This document shows, one piece after another, positions 6,714-15,151 of a DNA stretch of 22,480 bases. Position 1 is the stretch's first letter. Each line of letters starts with the position of its first letter. Origin of the DNA: Bacillota bacterium (GTDB lineage: Bacteria > Bacillota_I > Bacilli_A > RFN20 > CAG-826); the NCBI GenBank assembly GCA_023396795.1, contig JAEWUY010000126.1, forward strand, positions 1 through 22,480, read 5' to 3'. The notes beneath the pieces were generated by a model. That model made no database searches. It was not told the origin of the DNA and saw only the letters and a program-made list of their open reading frames with translations. Both the position numbers and the translations under genes were made by a program.

Positions 6714-7787
6714 ATGGAAGATAGTATGCTTAAGCGCCTCGAGGCTACCAATACACGCCTCGCCGAAATCGACGCCGAACTCGCTAATGAATATGTGGTT
6801 CGCGATATTTCGCGTTTCAAAAGTCTTTCCAAAGAACGCTCAAGCATAGCTAGTATTTGCGATAAATACGATGAATATACAAAGTTTTTAAAACAAAAAA
6901 GCGAAGCGGAAGTCATGATGGAAGATGACGATATTGAGATTTCGGAACTAGGCAAAGAAGAATACCATAGTCTACAAATTAAGCTAAATACAATCGAGGA
7001 AGAATTACACCTTCTCCTTTTACCAAAAGATCCCAATGACGATAAAAATATTATTGTTGAGATTCGAGGAGCGGTAGGTGGAGACGAAGCAAATATTTTT
7101 GCGGGAGATCTTTTTCGAATGTATACCCGCTATGCCGAACGCAATAATTGGAAAGTCCAAATGATTGATGAAAGCTCTTCTGGCGCCGGTGGCTTCTCAC
7201 TCGTATCTTTTATGATTAAAGGCGAAGGCGTTTATTCGAAGTTAAAATTTGAAAGTGGTGCGCATCGTGTTCAACGCATTCCACGCACTGAAGCGTCAGG
7301 ACGCATACATACTTCGACTTCGACTGTTTTGGTTATTCCTGAAGCCGATGAAATTGATGTCGTCATTAATGCTAGCGATTTGCAAGTTGATACTTATCGT
7401 TCGCAAGGAGCTGGTGGTCAAAACGTTAATAAAACTGAAAGCGCTGTGCGTATTACTCACATACCAACAGGCATTGTGGTTTCATGTCAAACCGAGAAAT
7501 CGCAAATTCAAAACCGTGAGATTGCCATGCGCATGCTTCGCGCAAAAATCTTAAGTGCATTGCAGGCTGAGCAAGACGAGAAAATTGGTAGCGAAAGAAA
7601 ACTAAAAGTCGGCACTGGTGAAAGAAGCGAAAAGATTCGGACATACAACTATCCTCAAAATCGAGTTACGGATCATCGCATTTCCCTCAACCTTCAAAAG
7701 CTTGATCGTATTATGGAAGGCGATTTGGACGAAATTGTTGAAGCTTTGATTCATTTCGACCAACAGCAAAAATTGTTAGGCGAATAA
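6714..7787 (+). CDS. prfA: Peptide chain release factor 1
   Basis: RF1 reads UAA and UAG in the ribosomal A site and triggers peptide release. From the ATG at 6714 the product has 357 residues, the normal RF1 length. It carries GGQ (234-236) in GAGGQNVNKTES, the catalytic tip whose glutamine PrmC methylates. The stop-reading position is PRT (190-192) in RIPRTEASGRIHTST, a PxT-type tripeptide that marks RF1 and not RF2 (which has SPF). The N-terminal third is a charged helical domain. The start at 6714 is chosen because AAAGGA lies 6 bases upstream. An in-frame ATG at 6672 lies upstream of the -10 box and cannot be in the transcript. prmC begins one base after the stop. Confidence 0.96.
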   Translation: MEDSMLKRLEATNTRLAEIDAELANEYVVRDISRFKSLSKERSSIASICDKYDEYTKFLKQKSEAEVMMEDDDIEISELGKEEYHSLQIKLNTIEEELHLLLLPKDPNDDKNIIVEIRGAVGGDEANIFAGDLFRMYTRYAERNNWKVQMIDESSSGAGGFSLVSFMIKGEGVYSKLKFESGAHRVQRIPRTEASGRIHTSTSTVLVIPEADEIDVVINASDLQVDTYRSQGAGGQNVNKTESAVRITHIPTGIVVSCQTEKSQIQNREIAMRMLRAKILSALQAEQDEKIGSERKLKVGTGERSEKIRTYNYPQNRVTDHRISLNLQKLDRIMEGDLDEIVEALIHFDQQQKLLGE

Positions 7788-7788
7788 G

Positions 7789-8637
7789 ATGCCAACTATT
7801 GGTACGCTTTATTCAAGTGTCATTCGCGATTCGGAGTTCGCTAAGAAAAATGAAATAGCTCTTCGCGAGATAATCTGCCATATTCAAGGATTTCGTCAAA
7901 TGTCAGAATTTTATATTAAAAATGATCAAGAAATCCGTGATTTGCCCCTTTTTCTTTCCTATTTAGCACGTTTTTTAAACGGAGAACCTGTTGCTTATAT
8001 TCTCAATTATTCCCGTTTTCTTGGTCTTGATTTATATGTTGATAATCGTGTTTTGATTCCTCGTATGGAAACGGAAGAAGTTGTAAAACACGCTATATTG
8101 AAAATAAAAGAAGTGTTTGTAAATAAGAATATAAATATCGTTGATATAGGGACGGGTTCGGGAGCAATCGCTCTTGCCCTTAAGCAAACTTTTCCAGAAG
8201 CCACTATCTATGCCAGTGATATTTCAAAAGAATCCTTAGAAGTTGCCAAAATCAATAGTCAAAGAAACAATCTTGACGTTATTTTCTTGCAAGGAAAGAG
8301 TCTTGAACCATTTATTTTTAGTGGTTTACGCATCGATGTGATAGTTTCCAATCCACCCTATATTACAAACATCAAGGAAATTGACAAAAGCGTTATTGAT
8401 TACGAACCCTATAAAGCTTTGGTTGACGAGAAAGAACTTGGCGTTTACAAAGACATTTTTAAAACGTATTCCGCCATATGCAACTATCCAATTTTAATGG
8501 TTATGGAAATTGGCTATGATATGCATGAAAAAATTCAAAGTCTTGTAAACGAGACACTTCCAAATGCCAAGTTTGAAATCATAAAAGATATTAATGGCAA
8601 AGAGCGAATTATTTCTATTTTTATAGAAAAGGCGTAA
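7789..8637 (+). CDS. prmC: Release factor glutamine N5-methyltransferase PrmC (HemK family)
   Basis: PrmC methylates the glutamine of the GGQ motif in RF1 and RF2 using S-adenosylmethionine, which raises termination efficiency. The 282-residue product has a helical N-terminal domain (about 1-85), IPRMETE (90-96, usually IPRPETE), the SAM-binding DIGTGSG (119-125) and the substrate motif NPPY (188-191). The C-terminal HEKIQSL and a predicted strand ending GKERIISIF are typical. It starts one base after the prfA stop, the conserved prfA-prmC arrangement, so enzyme and substrate are co-expressed. Both of its substrates (prfA here, prfB at 14002) lie in this window. Confidence 0.95.
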   Translation: MPTIGTLYSSVIRDSEFAKKNEIALREIICHIQGFRQMSEFYIKNDQEIRDLPLFLSYLARFLNGEPVAYILNYSRFLGLDLYVDNRVLIPRMETEEVVKHAILKIKEVFVNKNINIVDIGTGSGAIALALKQTFPEATIYASDISKESLEVAKINSQRNNLDVIFLQGKSLEPFIFSGLRIDVIVSNPPYITNIKEIDKSVIDYEPYKALVDEKELGVYKDIFKTYSAICNYPILMVMEIGYDMHEKIQSLVNETLPNAKFEIIKDINGKERIISIFIEKA

Positions 8638-8646
8638 AATATTATT

Positions 8647-9252
8647 ATGAAATTTATTCTTCCCAACCGTATTAAAATGGCCGCTGAACTCCTTAAAAAA
8701 GGAGAAATAGTGGCTTTTCCAACCGAAACTGTTTATGGATTAGGTGTTATTTATGATTTGGAGACGGCATTTCAAAAATTAGTCAACGTTAAACAGCGCC
8801 GACCGGATAAACCATTTACTCTAATGTGCTCAACAGTTGATCAAATTTATAAGTATGCCGAGGTTAATGAAACAGCCAAAAAAATTATTGCTGCTTTTTT
8901 TCCTGGTGAACTCACAATAATACTTAAAACTCGTCCTGATGTTCCAAAATGGGTTGATCTTGGAACCGGGCATATTGGAATTCGCGTACCTGATGATGAT
9001 TTAGTTTGTGAAATGATTCGTCTTACAGGCAAGCCCTTATTAGTTCCCAGCGCTAATCGCGCCGATCAAAAACCTCTGACTAAAGACGACGAAGTTATTA
9101 AAGAATTTGAAAACGATATTGCCGGTGTTGTTCTTGGAAATTCTAAAGGAGCGACACCTTCGACAGTTATTGCTGTTTATGATAAAATTGAAATGTTGAG
9201 AGAAGGTAATCTTCGTCTTGACGAAATCATGAAAGAAATAGGGGGCGAATAA
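8647..9252 (+). CDS. tsaC: L-threonylcarbamoyladenylate synthase (TsaC/YrdC, short form)
   Basis: This enzyme makes threonylcarbamoyl-AMP from threonine, bicarbonate and ATP, the first step of the t6A37 modification of ANN-decoding tRNAs. The 201-residue YrdC-domain protein shows PTETVYGLG (25-33), KQRRPDKPF (49-57, the K-x-R signature that binds substrate) and PSAN (134-137) with the conserved SxN. It lacks the extra C-terminal domain of Sua5-type enzymes (about 340 residues), so TsaC/YwlC short form is the better name. Placement downstream of prfA-prmC matches the Bacillus prfA-prmC-ywlC neighbourhood. The prmC-tsaC gap is 9 bases, with only a weak AAGGCG ribosome site. Confidence 0.92.
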   Translation: MKFILPNRIKMAAELLKKGEIVAFPTETVYGLGVIYDLETAFQKLVNVKQRRPDKPFTLMCSTVDQIYKYAEVNETAKKIIAAFFPGELTIILKTRPDVPKWVDLGTGHIGIRVPDDDLVCEMIRLTGKPLLVPSANRADQKPLTKDDEVIKEFENDIAGVVLGNSKGATPSTVIAVYDKIEMLREGNLRLDEIMKEIGGE

Positions 9253-9253
9253 T

Positions 9254-9697
9254 ATGCGCATCGTAGTAGCTTCTGACCATGGCGGATTTGAATATAAAAA
9301 CGAAATACGTCGGCATCTTGAAAAACGCGGTTTCCAAGTTTTTGATGTAGGTACCTTTTCTAACGAGTCAGTAAACTATCCTGATTATGCTGCCGCAGCC
9401 GCCAAAAAAGTCGCTGCCGGCGAAGCCGATCGGGGCATTTTAGTATGCACCAGTGGCGAAGGGGTAATGATTGCTGCCAATAAAGTTAAAGGTGTTCGTG
9501 CCGGCATTGGTTATAATGATACCGTTTCTCGTTTGCTTCGTGAGCATAATGACGCCAATGTCATTTCGTTCGGACAAAAGTTTATGGAACTTGATGATGT
9601 GATTCGTCGTGTTGATATTTTCCTTGAGACACCATTTACTGGTGGCCGGCACGCAAATCGGGTGGACATCATTAAAAATATCGAAGAAAGCAAATAA
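9254..9697 (+). CDS. rpiB: RpiB/LacA/LacB-family sugar-phosphate isomerase, probable ribose-5-phosphate isomerase B
   Basis: RpiB interconverts ribose 5-phosphate and ribulose 5-phosphate in the non-oxidative pentose phosphate pathway. The 147-residue sequence shows ASDHGG (6-11), the catalytic-cysteine loop around Cys65 (VCTSGEGVMIAANK) and REHNDANV with His98. The cysteine loop reads CTSGEG where textbook RpiB has CGTGIG, so the exact substrate (ribose-, allose- or galactose-6-phosphate type) is less certain than the family. GGGGGC precedes the ATG by six bases, and the gene starts one base after the tsaC stop. The Bacillus orthologue ywlF lies in the same general neighbourhood, which supports the RpiB assignment. 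Confidence 0.88.
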   Translation: MRIVVASDHGGFEYKNEIRRHLEKRGFQVFDVGTFSNESVNYPDYAAAAAKKVAAGEADRGILVCTSGEGVMIAANKVKGVRAGIGYNDTVSRLLREHNDANVISFGQKFMELDDVIRRVDIFLETPFTGGRHANRVDIIKNIEESK

Positions 9698-9737
9698 AAT
9701 TTTCTTATTCATTCTAAGCAGGTAAGCCATATTAAAA

Positions 9738-10925
9738 ATGGATTATCTGTTTTTTTATTACTTATATATCTTTTGTATGTATGTTTGTCCTCGTTGTGGA
9801 AACAAAGACCCTCGTTATATCGGCCTTAAATCTGGCCAACCCTATTGCCGCAAATGCATCGGTTTTATAGGTCGCGAAGCACTTGAAAATTCGAACCAAT
9901 CTTTTCAATCTCTCGTCAAGATTAGTTACGAATTGTCGCAAGAGCAAAAAGAAGCTTCTGAAAAAATCGTTAATGCAATAAGAAGTGGGAATAACGTTTT
10001 AGTTAGTGCTGTTTGTGGTTCGGGGAAAACCGAACTAACATTTGAAGTCATAAGGGAAAGCTTAATTAAGGGTCAACAAGTAGGATTTGCTATTCCACGT
10101 CGTGATGTTGTAATTGAAATATACCGGCGTGTAAAATCGATCTTCCCCCACAATAAAGTCGTGGCAGTCTACGGAGGACATAACGAAACTCTTGAAGGAG
10201 AGATCATTGTTTTAACTACGCATCAGCTTTATCGTTATGTCAATTATTTTGACGTTTTAATTATGGATGAAATTGACGCTTTTCCCTTTGCGGGCGATGA
10301 TGTTCTTCAAGCTATGTTTAAAAGAAGTTTGCGTGGTCATTTTATTTTAATGTCGGCAACTTTAGGCAATAAAAAATTAAGTGAATTTTCAAAAAGTGGT
10401 GGACAAGTAGTCACTCTCGATACTCGTTATCATCGCCACCCTCTTCCTGAACCAAAAATTGTAATTATGCTCGGCATTTTAAAACTCTTTTTCTTAATAA
10501 GAAAGCTTCGCGAATTTATTCAACTCGGGAAACCAGTTTTTGTCTTTACTCCTACTATCGCTAAATGCGAAGACGTGGCTGCTTTTATTAACAAATGGGT
10601 ACGAGGAGGAGCCCATGTTCATTCGCAACTTTCTAATCGCGATGAAATCATCGAGGCTTTTCGAAATGGCGAATATAAGTATTTAGTCACAACGGCGGTT
10701 TTAGAAAGAGGGGTCACAGTAAAAAATTTGCAAGTTATCATTTACGAAAGCGACCACAGTATTTATACAGCAAGCGCTTTGATACAAATTGCAGGGCGAG
10801 TTGGGAGAAAAAAAGATGCTCCAGAAGGTGAAGTTATTTTTTTATCGGATCGGACAACAAAAGCCATGGAAGAAGCTATTTGCGAAATTCGAAACAAAAA
10901 CAAAAGTTTGTCGCATTTGCTTTGA
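9738..10925 (+). CDS. comFA: ComFA-type DNA helicase/translocase (competence)
   Basis: ComFA is a membrane-associated superfamily-2 ATPase that helps pull transforming single-stranded DNA into the cell. Seen here: an N-terminal zinc finger with CPRC (Cys17, Cys20) and CRKC (Cys37, Cys40), Walker A AVCGSGKTE (91-99), Walker B variant DEID (177-180), SAT (206-208) and a C-terminal motif VI QIAGRVGRK. The zinc finger followed by a PriA-like helicase core is the ComFA layout. The start is uncertain. The ATG at 9738 gives an odd hydrophobic leader (FFYYLYIF) with AGG 15 bases upstream. An ATG at 9777 starts two residues before the zinc finger but also lacks a ribosome site. It may be co-transcribed with rpiB, 40 bases upstream. 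Confidence 0.88.
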   Translation: MDYLFFYYLYIFCMYVCPRCGNKDPRYIGLKSGQPYCRKCIGFIGREALENSNQSFQSLVKISYELSQEQKEASEKIVNAIRSGNNVLVSAVCGSGKTELTFEVIRESLIKGQQVGFAIPRRDVVIEIYRRVKSIFPHNKVVAVYGGHNETLEGEIIVLTTHQLYRYVNYFDVLIMDEIDAFPFAGDDVLQAMFKRSLRGHFILMSATLGNKKLSEFSKSGGQVVTLDTRYHRHPLPEPKIVIMLGILKLFFLIRKLREFIQLGKPVFVFTPTIAKCEDVAAFINKWVRGGAHVHSQLSNRDEIIEAFRNGEYKYLVTTAVLERGVTVKNLQVIIYESDHSIYTASALIQIAGRVGRKKDAPEGEVIFLSDRTTKAMEEAICEIRNKNKSLSHLL

Positions 10926-11517
10926 ACCGCTTACCGCATTAAGTTTCCACGAACTATGGCATTATGATTTGTGTGTATGTCCGCGATGTCAGGAAAAATT
11001 TTCAACAATATTTGCAAAATCCAAACTTCAAGATGTTAAGGTTTTAGCAATTTATGAATACAATGAATTTATGCAAACTAATTTATATAAATTAAAGGGT
11101 TGTGCCGATCTTGAAATGAGCGCCGCTTTCTTATCTTATCATCAATTATTTTTGCGATTAAAATACCGAAATTATACTTTGATACCCGCTCCAAGCTTTT
11201 CTGAAAATGATGTGCAAAGAGGTTTTAATCATGTTGAAGAAATCTTCAAAGGGGTTGGCAAAGAAACACTTAAGGCCATTATCAAAATAAGTAATCGTAA
11301 ACAATCTGATTTATCTGCTGTTGAGCGGAGCAAGGTTGGTGAGGTCTTGTGCTGGAATGATGATGTTAATATTACAAATAAGAAAATTCTTCTTGTTGAT
11401 GATGTGATGACGACAGGATCGACAATCCAGGCATGCCTATCTTTAATTAAGAAACATAATCCTAAATCAATCGAGGTTGTCGTTATGTCAAAAGTCAAAA
11501 ACAAAGGGGAAAGATAA
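10816..11517 (+). CDS. comFC: ComFC-type phosphoribosyltransferase-domain competence protein
   Basis: ComFC (ComF/GntX family) is needed for efficient transformation and works with ComFA. It has a phosphoribosyltransferase fold of unclear enzymatic role. The 233-residue product from the ATG at 10816 has an N-terminal zinc ribbon (CRIC at Cys32 and Cys35, CVCPRC at Cys53, 55 and 58) and the PRPP-binding motif ILLVDDVMTTGST (191-203). The start is unusual. The frame has no ATG, GTG or TTG between codon 5 and the comFA stop, so translation must begin inside comFA and overlap it by about 110 nt. GGGAG (10803-10807) with an 8-base spacer supports 10816. An upstream in-frame ATG at 10789 is less likely. 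The first 30 residues are not typical of the family. Confidence 0.86.
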   Translation: MLQKVKLFFYRIGQQKPWKKLFAKFETKTKVCRICFEPLTALSFHELWHYDLCVCPRCQEKFSTIFAKSKLQDVKVLAIYEYNEFMQTNLYKLKGCADLEMSAAFLSYHQLFLRLKYRNYTLIPAPSFSENDVQRGFNHVEEIFKGVGKETLKAIIKISNRKQSDLSAVERSKVGEVLCWNDDVNITNKKILLVDDVMTTGSTIQACLSLIKKHNPKSIEVVVMSKVKNKGER

Positions 11518-11519
11518 GT

Positions 11520-11549
11520 TTGGCATACCATTATGTTTAATGGTAAAAT
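11520..11549 (+). promoter_or_regulatory. secA promoter with a hairpin-like operator in its spacer
   Basis: TTGGCA (11520-11525), an 18-base spacer and TGGTAAAAT (11541-11549, extended -10) form a good sigma-A promoter 35 bases upstream of secA. Between the boxes, TACCATTA (11526-11533) and TAATGGTA (11538-11545) are a perfect 8-bp inverted repeat with a 4-base loop that runs into the -10 hexamer. No U-run follows on either strand, so it is not a terminator. An operator is possible. Confidence 0.6.
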
Positions 11550-11584
11550 AACATGGTTAAATATATAGAGTCGGAGTAACAAAA

Positions 11585-14002
11585 ATGGCAAATTTTATTG
11601 AAAAAATATTCCGTTTTGATCAAAAAATATTAAAGAAATATTTTCGAGAAAGCGAAAAGGTTCTTGCCTATGAGCAAGAAATGTCCACAAAAAGCGATGA
11701 TGAATTGCGCGCGAAAACTGAGGAGTTTAAACAACGCTTAAAAAACGGAGAAACAACCCAAGCAATTAAATACGAAGCTTTTGCGGTGGCCCGTGAAGCT
11801 GCCCGTCGGACATTAGGACAATTTCCTTTCCAAGTCCAAATTATTGGTGCTTTAGTTCTTGATCAAGGCGATGTCGCTGAAATGAAAACGGGGGAAGGTA
11901 AGACTTTGACGGCTACAATGGCTGTCTATCTTAACGCTTTAAAAGGCGAGGGTGTTCATGTAGTTACGGTAAACGAATATCTTGCCCAACGTGACGCCGA
12001 TTGGATGGGTCAAATTTATCGTTTTCTTGGTTTATCAGTTGGAGTTAATATTCGCGAAAAAACCGCAAGCGAAAAAAAGGAAGCTCATCATTGTGACATT
12101 ACATATACAACGAACTCAGAATTAGGCTTTGATTATTTGCGTGACAATATGTCGCAAAGTGCTAATTCTCGTGTTTTGCGTGGTTTAAATTATGCCGTTA
12201 TTGACGAAGCCGACTCAATTCTTATTGATGAAAGCCGAACCCCGCTTATTATTTCTGGTGGCGCAAAAGCAAGTGCCTCGCAATATACGGTTGCCGACCG
12301 TTTTGTTAAAACCCTTAAAAAAGAAAGAGACTTTGAAGTCGATATTAAGACCAAAACTTGTAGTTTAACAGAAGCAGGTAACTCGCGTGCTGAAAGAATG
12401 TTTGGCATTCGTAATCTTTACGATCCTGAACACCAAGATCTCGTTCACCGTATTGTTCAAGCTCTCAAAGCCAACTACATTATGGCCCGCGACGTCGAAT
12501 ATTTAGTAGACGGAGAGAATCAAATTCAACTTATTGACCAGTTTACTGGTCGTATTCTCAAAGGCCGTGAATATTCTGATGGTTTACAACAAGCCATTCA
12601 AGCTAAAGAGAATGTTGAAATTAAACAAGAAACAATTACCCTAGCGACCATTACTTATCAAAACTTTTTCCGCTTATTTAAGAAGCTATCAGGCATGACC
12701 GGTACTGCCAAAACCGAAGAAGAAGAATTCCGCAAAATTTATAATATGCGTGTTGTGGCTATTCCCACCAATCGCCCCGTTATTCGCGATGACGCAACCG
12801 ATTACATATACGCTCATAAGCCGGCAAAATTAACGGCCTTAATTAACGAAGCAAAAGAACGACACGAAAAAGGTCAACCAATTTTAATTGGTACCGTATC
12901 TGTCGAATCTTCCGAGGAAGTGAGTCGCTTATTAGCGTCTGCCGGACTTCCGCATGAAGTTTTAAATGCTAAAAATCACTCTCGCGAAGCTGAAATTATT
13001 GCCTTGGCCGGTAAAAAAGGCGCTATTACACTTGCGACTAACATGGCCGGTCGTGGTACGGATATTAAAATTGATGATGAAGTTCGAGCCTTAGGAGGGC
13101 TTTGCGTTTTAGGAACAGAGCGTCACGAAGCTCGTCGTATTGATAATCAGCTACGTGGTCGCAGTGGTCGTCAAGGCGATCCTGGTTTCTCACGTTTTTA
13201 CGTTTCCTTTGATGATGAGTTAATGAAACGCTTCGGCGCTGAGAATGTTCAAAAACGTATCGAAACTCTTGGGGAAGACGCTCTCGAAAGTCGTTTGTTC
13301 TCAAACTTTATTACAAGTGCCCAAAAGCAAATTGAAGGAAAGAACTTTGATATTCGTAAAAATCTTCTCGATTACGATGATGTTATTGCCAAGCAAAGAA
13401 CGGCAATTTATGAAAAACGTGATTCGATTTTGTTTGCTGAAAATATTAACGATATGATTTATGACTTCTTTCAAACTACTGGTCTTTTCTTAGCTAAAAA
13501 AGCTATTCCCGCTGATTCGCGTGACGGCACAATTAGTGGTGACCAACTTCGTAAGATAGTTGAACCCCGTTATATGTTAGAAGGTTCTTTTAGGGCTAAT
13601 GCATATGACGAAGCACCTGCTGATGAAGCCGGTCAAGACTTAGGTGATACTTTATATGATCGCTATGTTGCTCGGCGTAAAGAATGGGGCGAGGAAATCG
13701 CTAATCAAGTCGAAAGACAAATTGCTTTGCAAACCATTGATCAGAATTGGACGCATCATATTGATACGATGTCGCGACTTCGTGAGGGAATTTATTTGCG
13801 GTCGTATGCTAATACTAATCCTCTGCAAGACTACGTTAATGAAGGCCACGCTCTTTTCCGCGATATGCTTGATAAAGTTTCAGCTGATGTTTGTCTGAAG
13901 TTACTTAACGCTATCGTTCAAATCAAAAAACCTGAAGAAAACGTAAATAGCGATGATAAAATCATCGACGCTCCTGCCGATACTTCGAAGGAAAAGGAAT
14001 AA
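11585..14002 (+). CDS. secA: Protein translocase ATPase SecA
   Basis: SecA is the cytosolic ATPase motor that drives unfolded preproteins through SecYEG. The 805-residue product shows the DEAD-motor nucleotide site MKTGEGKT (100-107), VTVNEYLAQRDADWM (128-141), DEAD (207-210) followed by SILIDESRTPLIISGG, the second motor with MAGRGTDI and the arginine-rich LRGRSGRQGDPG, and the helical wing/scaffold region with LREGIYLRSYANTNPL near the C-terminus. It is slightly shorter than B. subtilis SecA (841) and ends in an acidic/lysine tail without the CxCxS zinc motif that binds SecB in many species. It has its own promoter and is the first gene of secA-prfB, a conserved Bacillus pair. secG lies three genes downstream. 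Confidence 0.97.
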   Translation: MANFIEKIFRFDQKILKKYFRESEKVLAYEQEMSTKSDDELRAKTEEFKQRLKNGETTQAIKYEAFAVAREAARRTLGQFPFQVQIIGALVLDQGDVAEMKTGEGKTLTATMAVYLNALKGEGVHVVTVNEYLAQRDADWMGQIYRFLGLSVGVNIREKTASEKKEAHHCDITYTTNSELGFDYLRDNMSQSANSRVLRGLNYAVIDEADSILIDESRTPLIISGGAKASASQYTVADRFVKTLKKERDFEVDIKTKTCSLTEAGNSRAERMFGIRNLYDPEHQDLVHRIVQALKANYIMARDVEYLVDGENQIQLIDQFTGRILKGREYSDGLQQAIQAKENVEIKQETITLATITYQNFFRLFKKLSGMTGTAKTEEEEFRKIYNMRVVAIPTNRPVIRDDATDYIYAHKPAKLTALINEAKERHEKGQPILIGTVSVESSEEVSRLLASAGLPHEVLNAKNHSREAEIIALAGKKGAITLATNMAGRGTDIKIDDEVRALGGLCVLGTERHEARRIDNQLRGRSGRQGDPGFSRFYVSFDDELMKRFGAENVQKRIETLGEDALESRLFSNFITSAQKQIEGKNFDIRKNLLDYDDVIAKQRTAIYEKRDSILFAENINDMIYDFFQTTGLFLAKKAIPADSRDGTISGDQLRKIVEPRYMLEGSFRANAYDEAPADEAGQDLGDTLYDRYVARRKEWGEEIANQVERQIALQTIDQNWTHHIDTMSRLREGIYLRSYANTNPLQDYVNEGHALFRDMLDKVSADVCLKLLNAIVQIKKPEENVNSDDKIIDAPADTSKEKE

Positions 14003-15124
14003 TGAAAGAGTTGCAAGAACTAAATTTTGTCTTCAGCGAACTGACAAAAGCAGTGAATCGGCTCGGTGACTCTCTTTGACCTGGCCAGTTTAGAAAAAAG
14101 ACTGAAAGAATTAGAAGCCATTCAAAACGAAGCTGATTTTTGGAATGACCAAAAACGGGCTGTTGGTGTAGTTAGTGATTATAACCGCATCAAAGAAACA
14201 TACGACTCCTACCATAAAATAATTAAGACTCATCAAGATCTTAAAGAGTTGCTTTCTGTTACGACTAGTGATGATTTAGACATGTTATCTTTAATTGAAG
14301 AAACGCTCGAAGATTTATCAAGTGAAGTTAAAAGCTTGCGTTCCGAATTATATTTTACTGGCAAGTTTGATCGCCTTAACGCTATCGTCACTATTCACCC
14401 AGGCGCTGGTGGCACAGAGTCGCACGATTGGGCAGATATGCTTTATCGTATGTACGTTCGTTGGGCGGAAAAACATCGCTATAAAATGCAAGTCATTGAT
14501 TATCAAGCTGGAGAAGAAGCTGGTATTAAAACCGTTACTATTGCTATAAGAGGCAAAAACGTTTACGGACTATTGAAAGGCGAGAAAGGCGTTCATCGTC
14601 TTGTTCGAATTTCACCATTTGACGCAAATGCTCGCCGTCACACCTCGTTTGCCTCCGTGAATGTTGTTCCAGAATTTAATGATGAAATTAATATCGAAAT
14701 AAATGAAAACGATTTAAAAATTGATACTTATCGCAGTGGTGGAGCCGGGGGCCAAAATGTTAATAAAACCGAAAGCGCGATTAGAATAACACACTTACCA
14801 TCAGGAATCGTTGTTTCCTGCCAAGTTGAAAGATCGCAAGTTTCGAATCGCGAAATGGCTATGAACATGCTTAAGGGCCAGCTTTATGAACTCGAGCAAA
14901 CTCGCAAAAGTGATGAACTCAAAAATATTGTTGGTGAACAAAAATCCATTGAATGGGGTAGTCAAATTCGCTCCTATGTTTTTTGTCCATATACCCTCGT
15001 TAAGGATAACAGAACTAATTATTCTGAAGGCGATGTTCATGCAGTTATGGATGGCGATATTGATGGTTTTTTAAATGCTATGCTTGATATGGAAGCTCGT
15101 AATAAAAAGGATATTTTATCGTAA
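14002..15124 (+). CDS. prfB: Peptide chain release factor 2 (programmed +1 frameshift; join 14002-14076 and 14078-15124)
   Basis: RF2 reads UAA and UGA. The zero frame starts at the ATG 14002, overlapping the secA stop by one base (TAATG), and runs 25 codons to an in-frame TGA (14077-14079). A +1 shift at CTT TGA C continues as Asp-Leu-Ala and gives a 373-residue protein. The downstream part has the UGA-reading SPF in VRISPFDANARRHTS and the catalytic GGQ in GAGGQNVNKTES. This is the autoregulatory RF2 frameshift of most bacteria: low RF2 makes the ribosome pause at UGA and slip. An open frame beginning at a GTG (14066) exists but is not the true start. It is followed by uvrB after 42 bases. 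Confidence 0.96.
14064..14080 (+). promoter_or_regulatory. prfB +1 programmed frameshift element
   Basis: CTTTGAC (14074-14080) is the canonical slip site, with CTT as codon 25 and TGA as codon 26, the same codon number as in E. coli. The upstream Shine-Dalgarno-like stimulator here is only GGTGA (14065-14069), weaker and a base further from CTT than the classic AGGGGG-TAT-CTT spacing. Confidence 0.9.
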
Positions 15125-15130
15125 ATAAAT

Positions 15131-15151
15131 GGCTTTTTGCGGTAAAAAGTC
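15131..15151 (+). repeat. Hairpin in the prfB-uvrB gap
   Basis: GGCTTTTT (15131-15138), loop GCGGT and AAAAAGTC (15144-15151) can form an 8-bp stem with one G-U pair. No U-run follows, so it is not a clear terminator. It lies 15 bases before the uvrB start, where the usual ribosome site would be expected and is not seen. Confidence 0.4.

Noticed and set aside
9254..9697. rpiB cysteine loop CTSGEG as a novel enzyme
   Set aside because: The loop differs from CGTGIG, but the catalytic Cys and His and the overall pattern are kept. RpiB/LacAB family loops vary, so this is not enough to claim a new activity.
9440..9730. 96-residue minus-strand open frame antisense to rpiB
   Set aside because: It is a shadow of rpiB, with no ribosome site and no recognisable domain. 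rpiB explains the sequence fully.
14066..15124. prfB as a simple open frame from the GTG at 14066
   Set aside because: The 25-codon zero frame with CTTTGAC at codons 25-26, starting on the secA stop, is the classical RF2 frameshift. The GTG has no role as a start.
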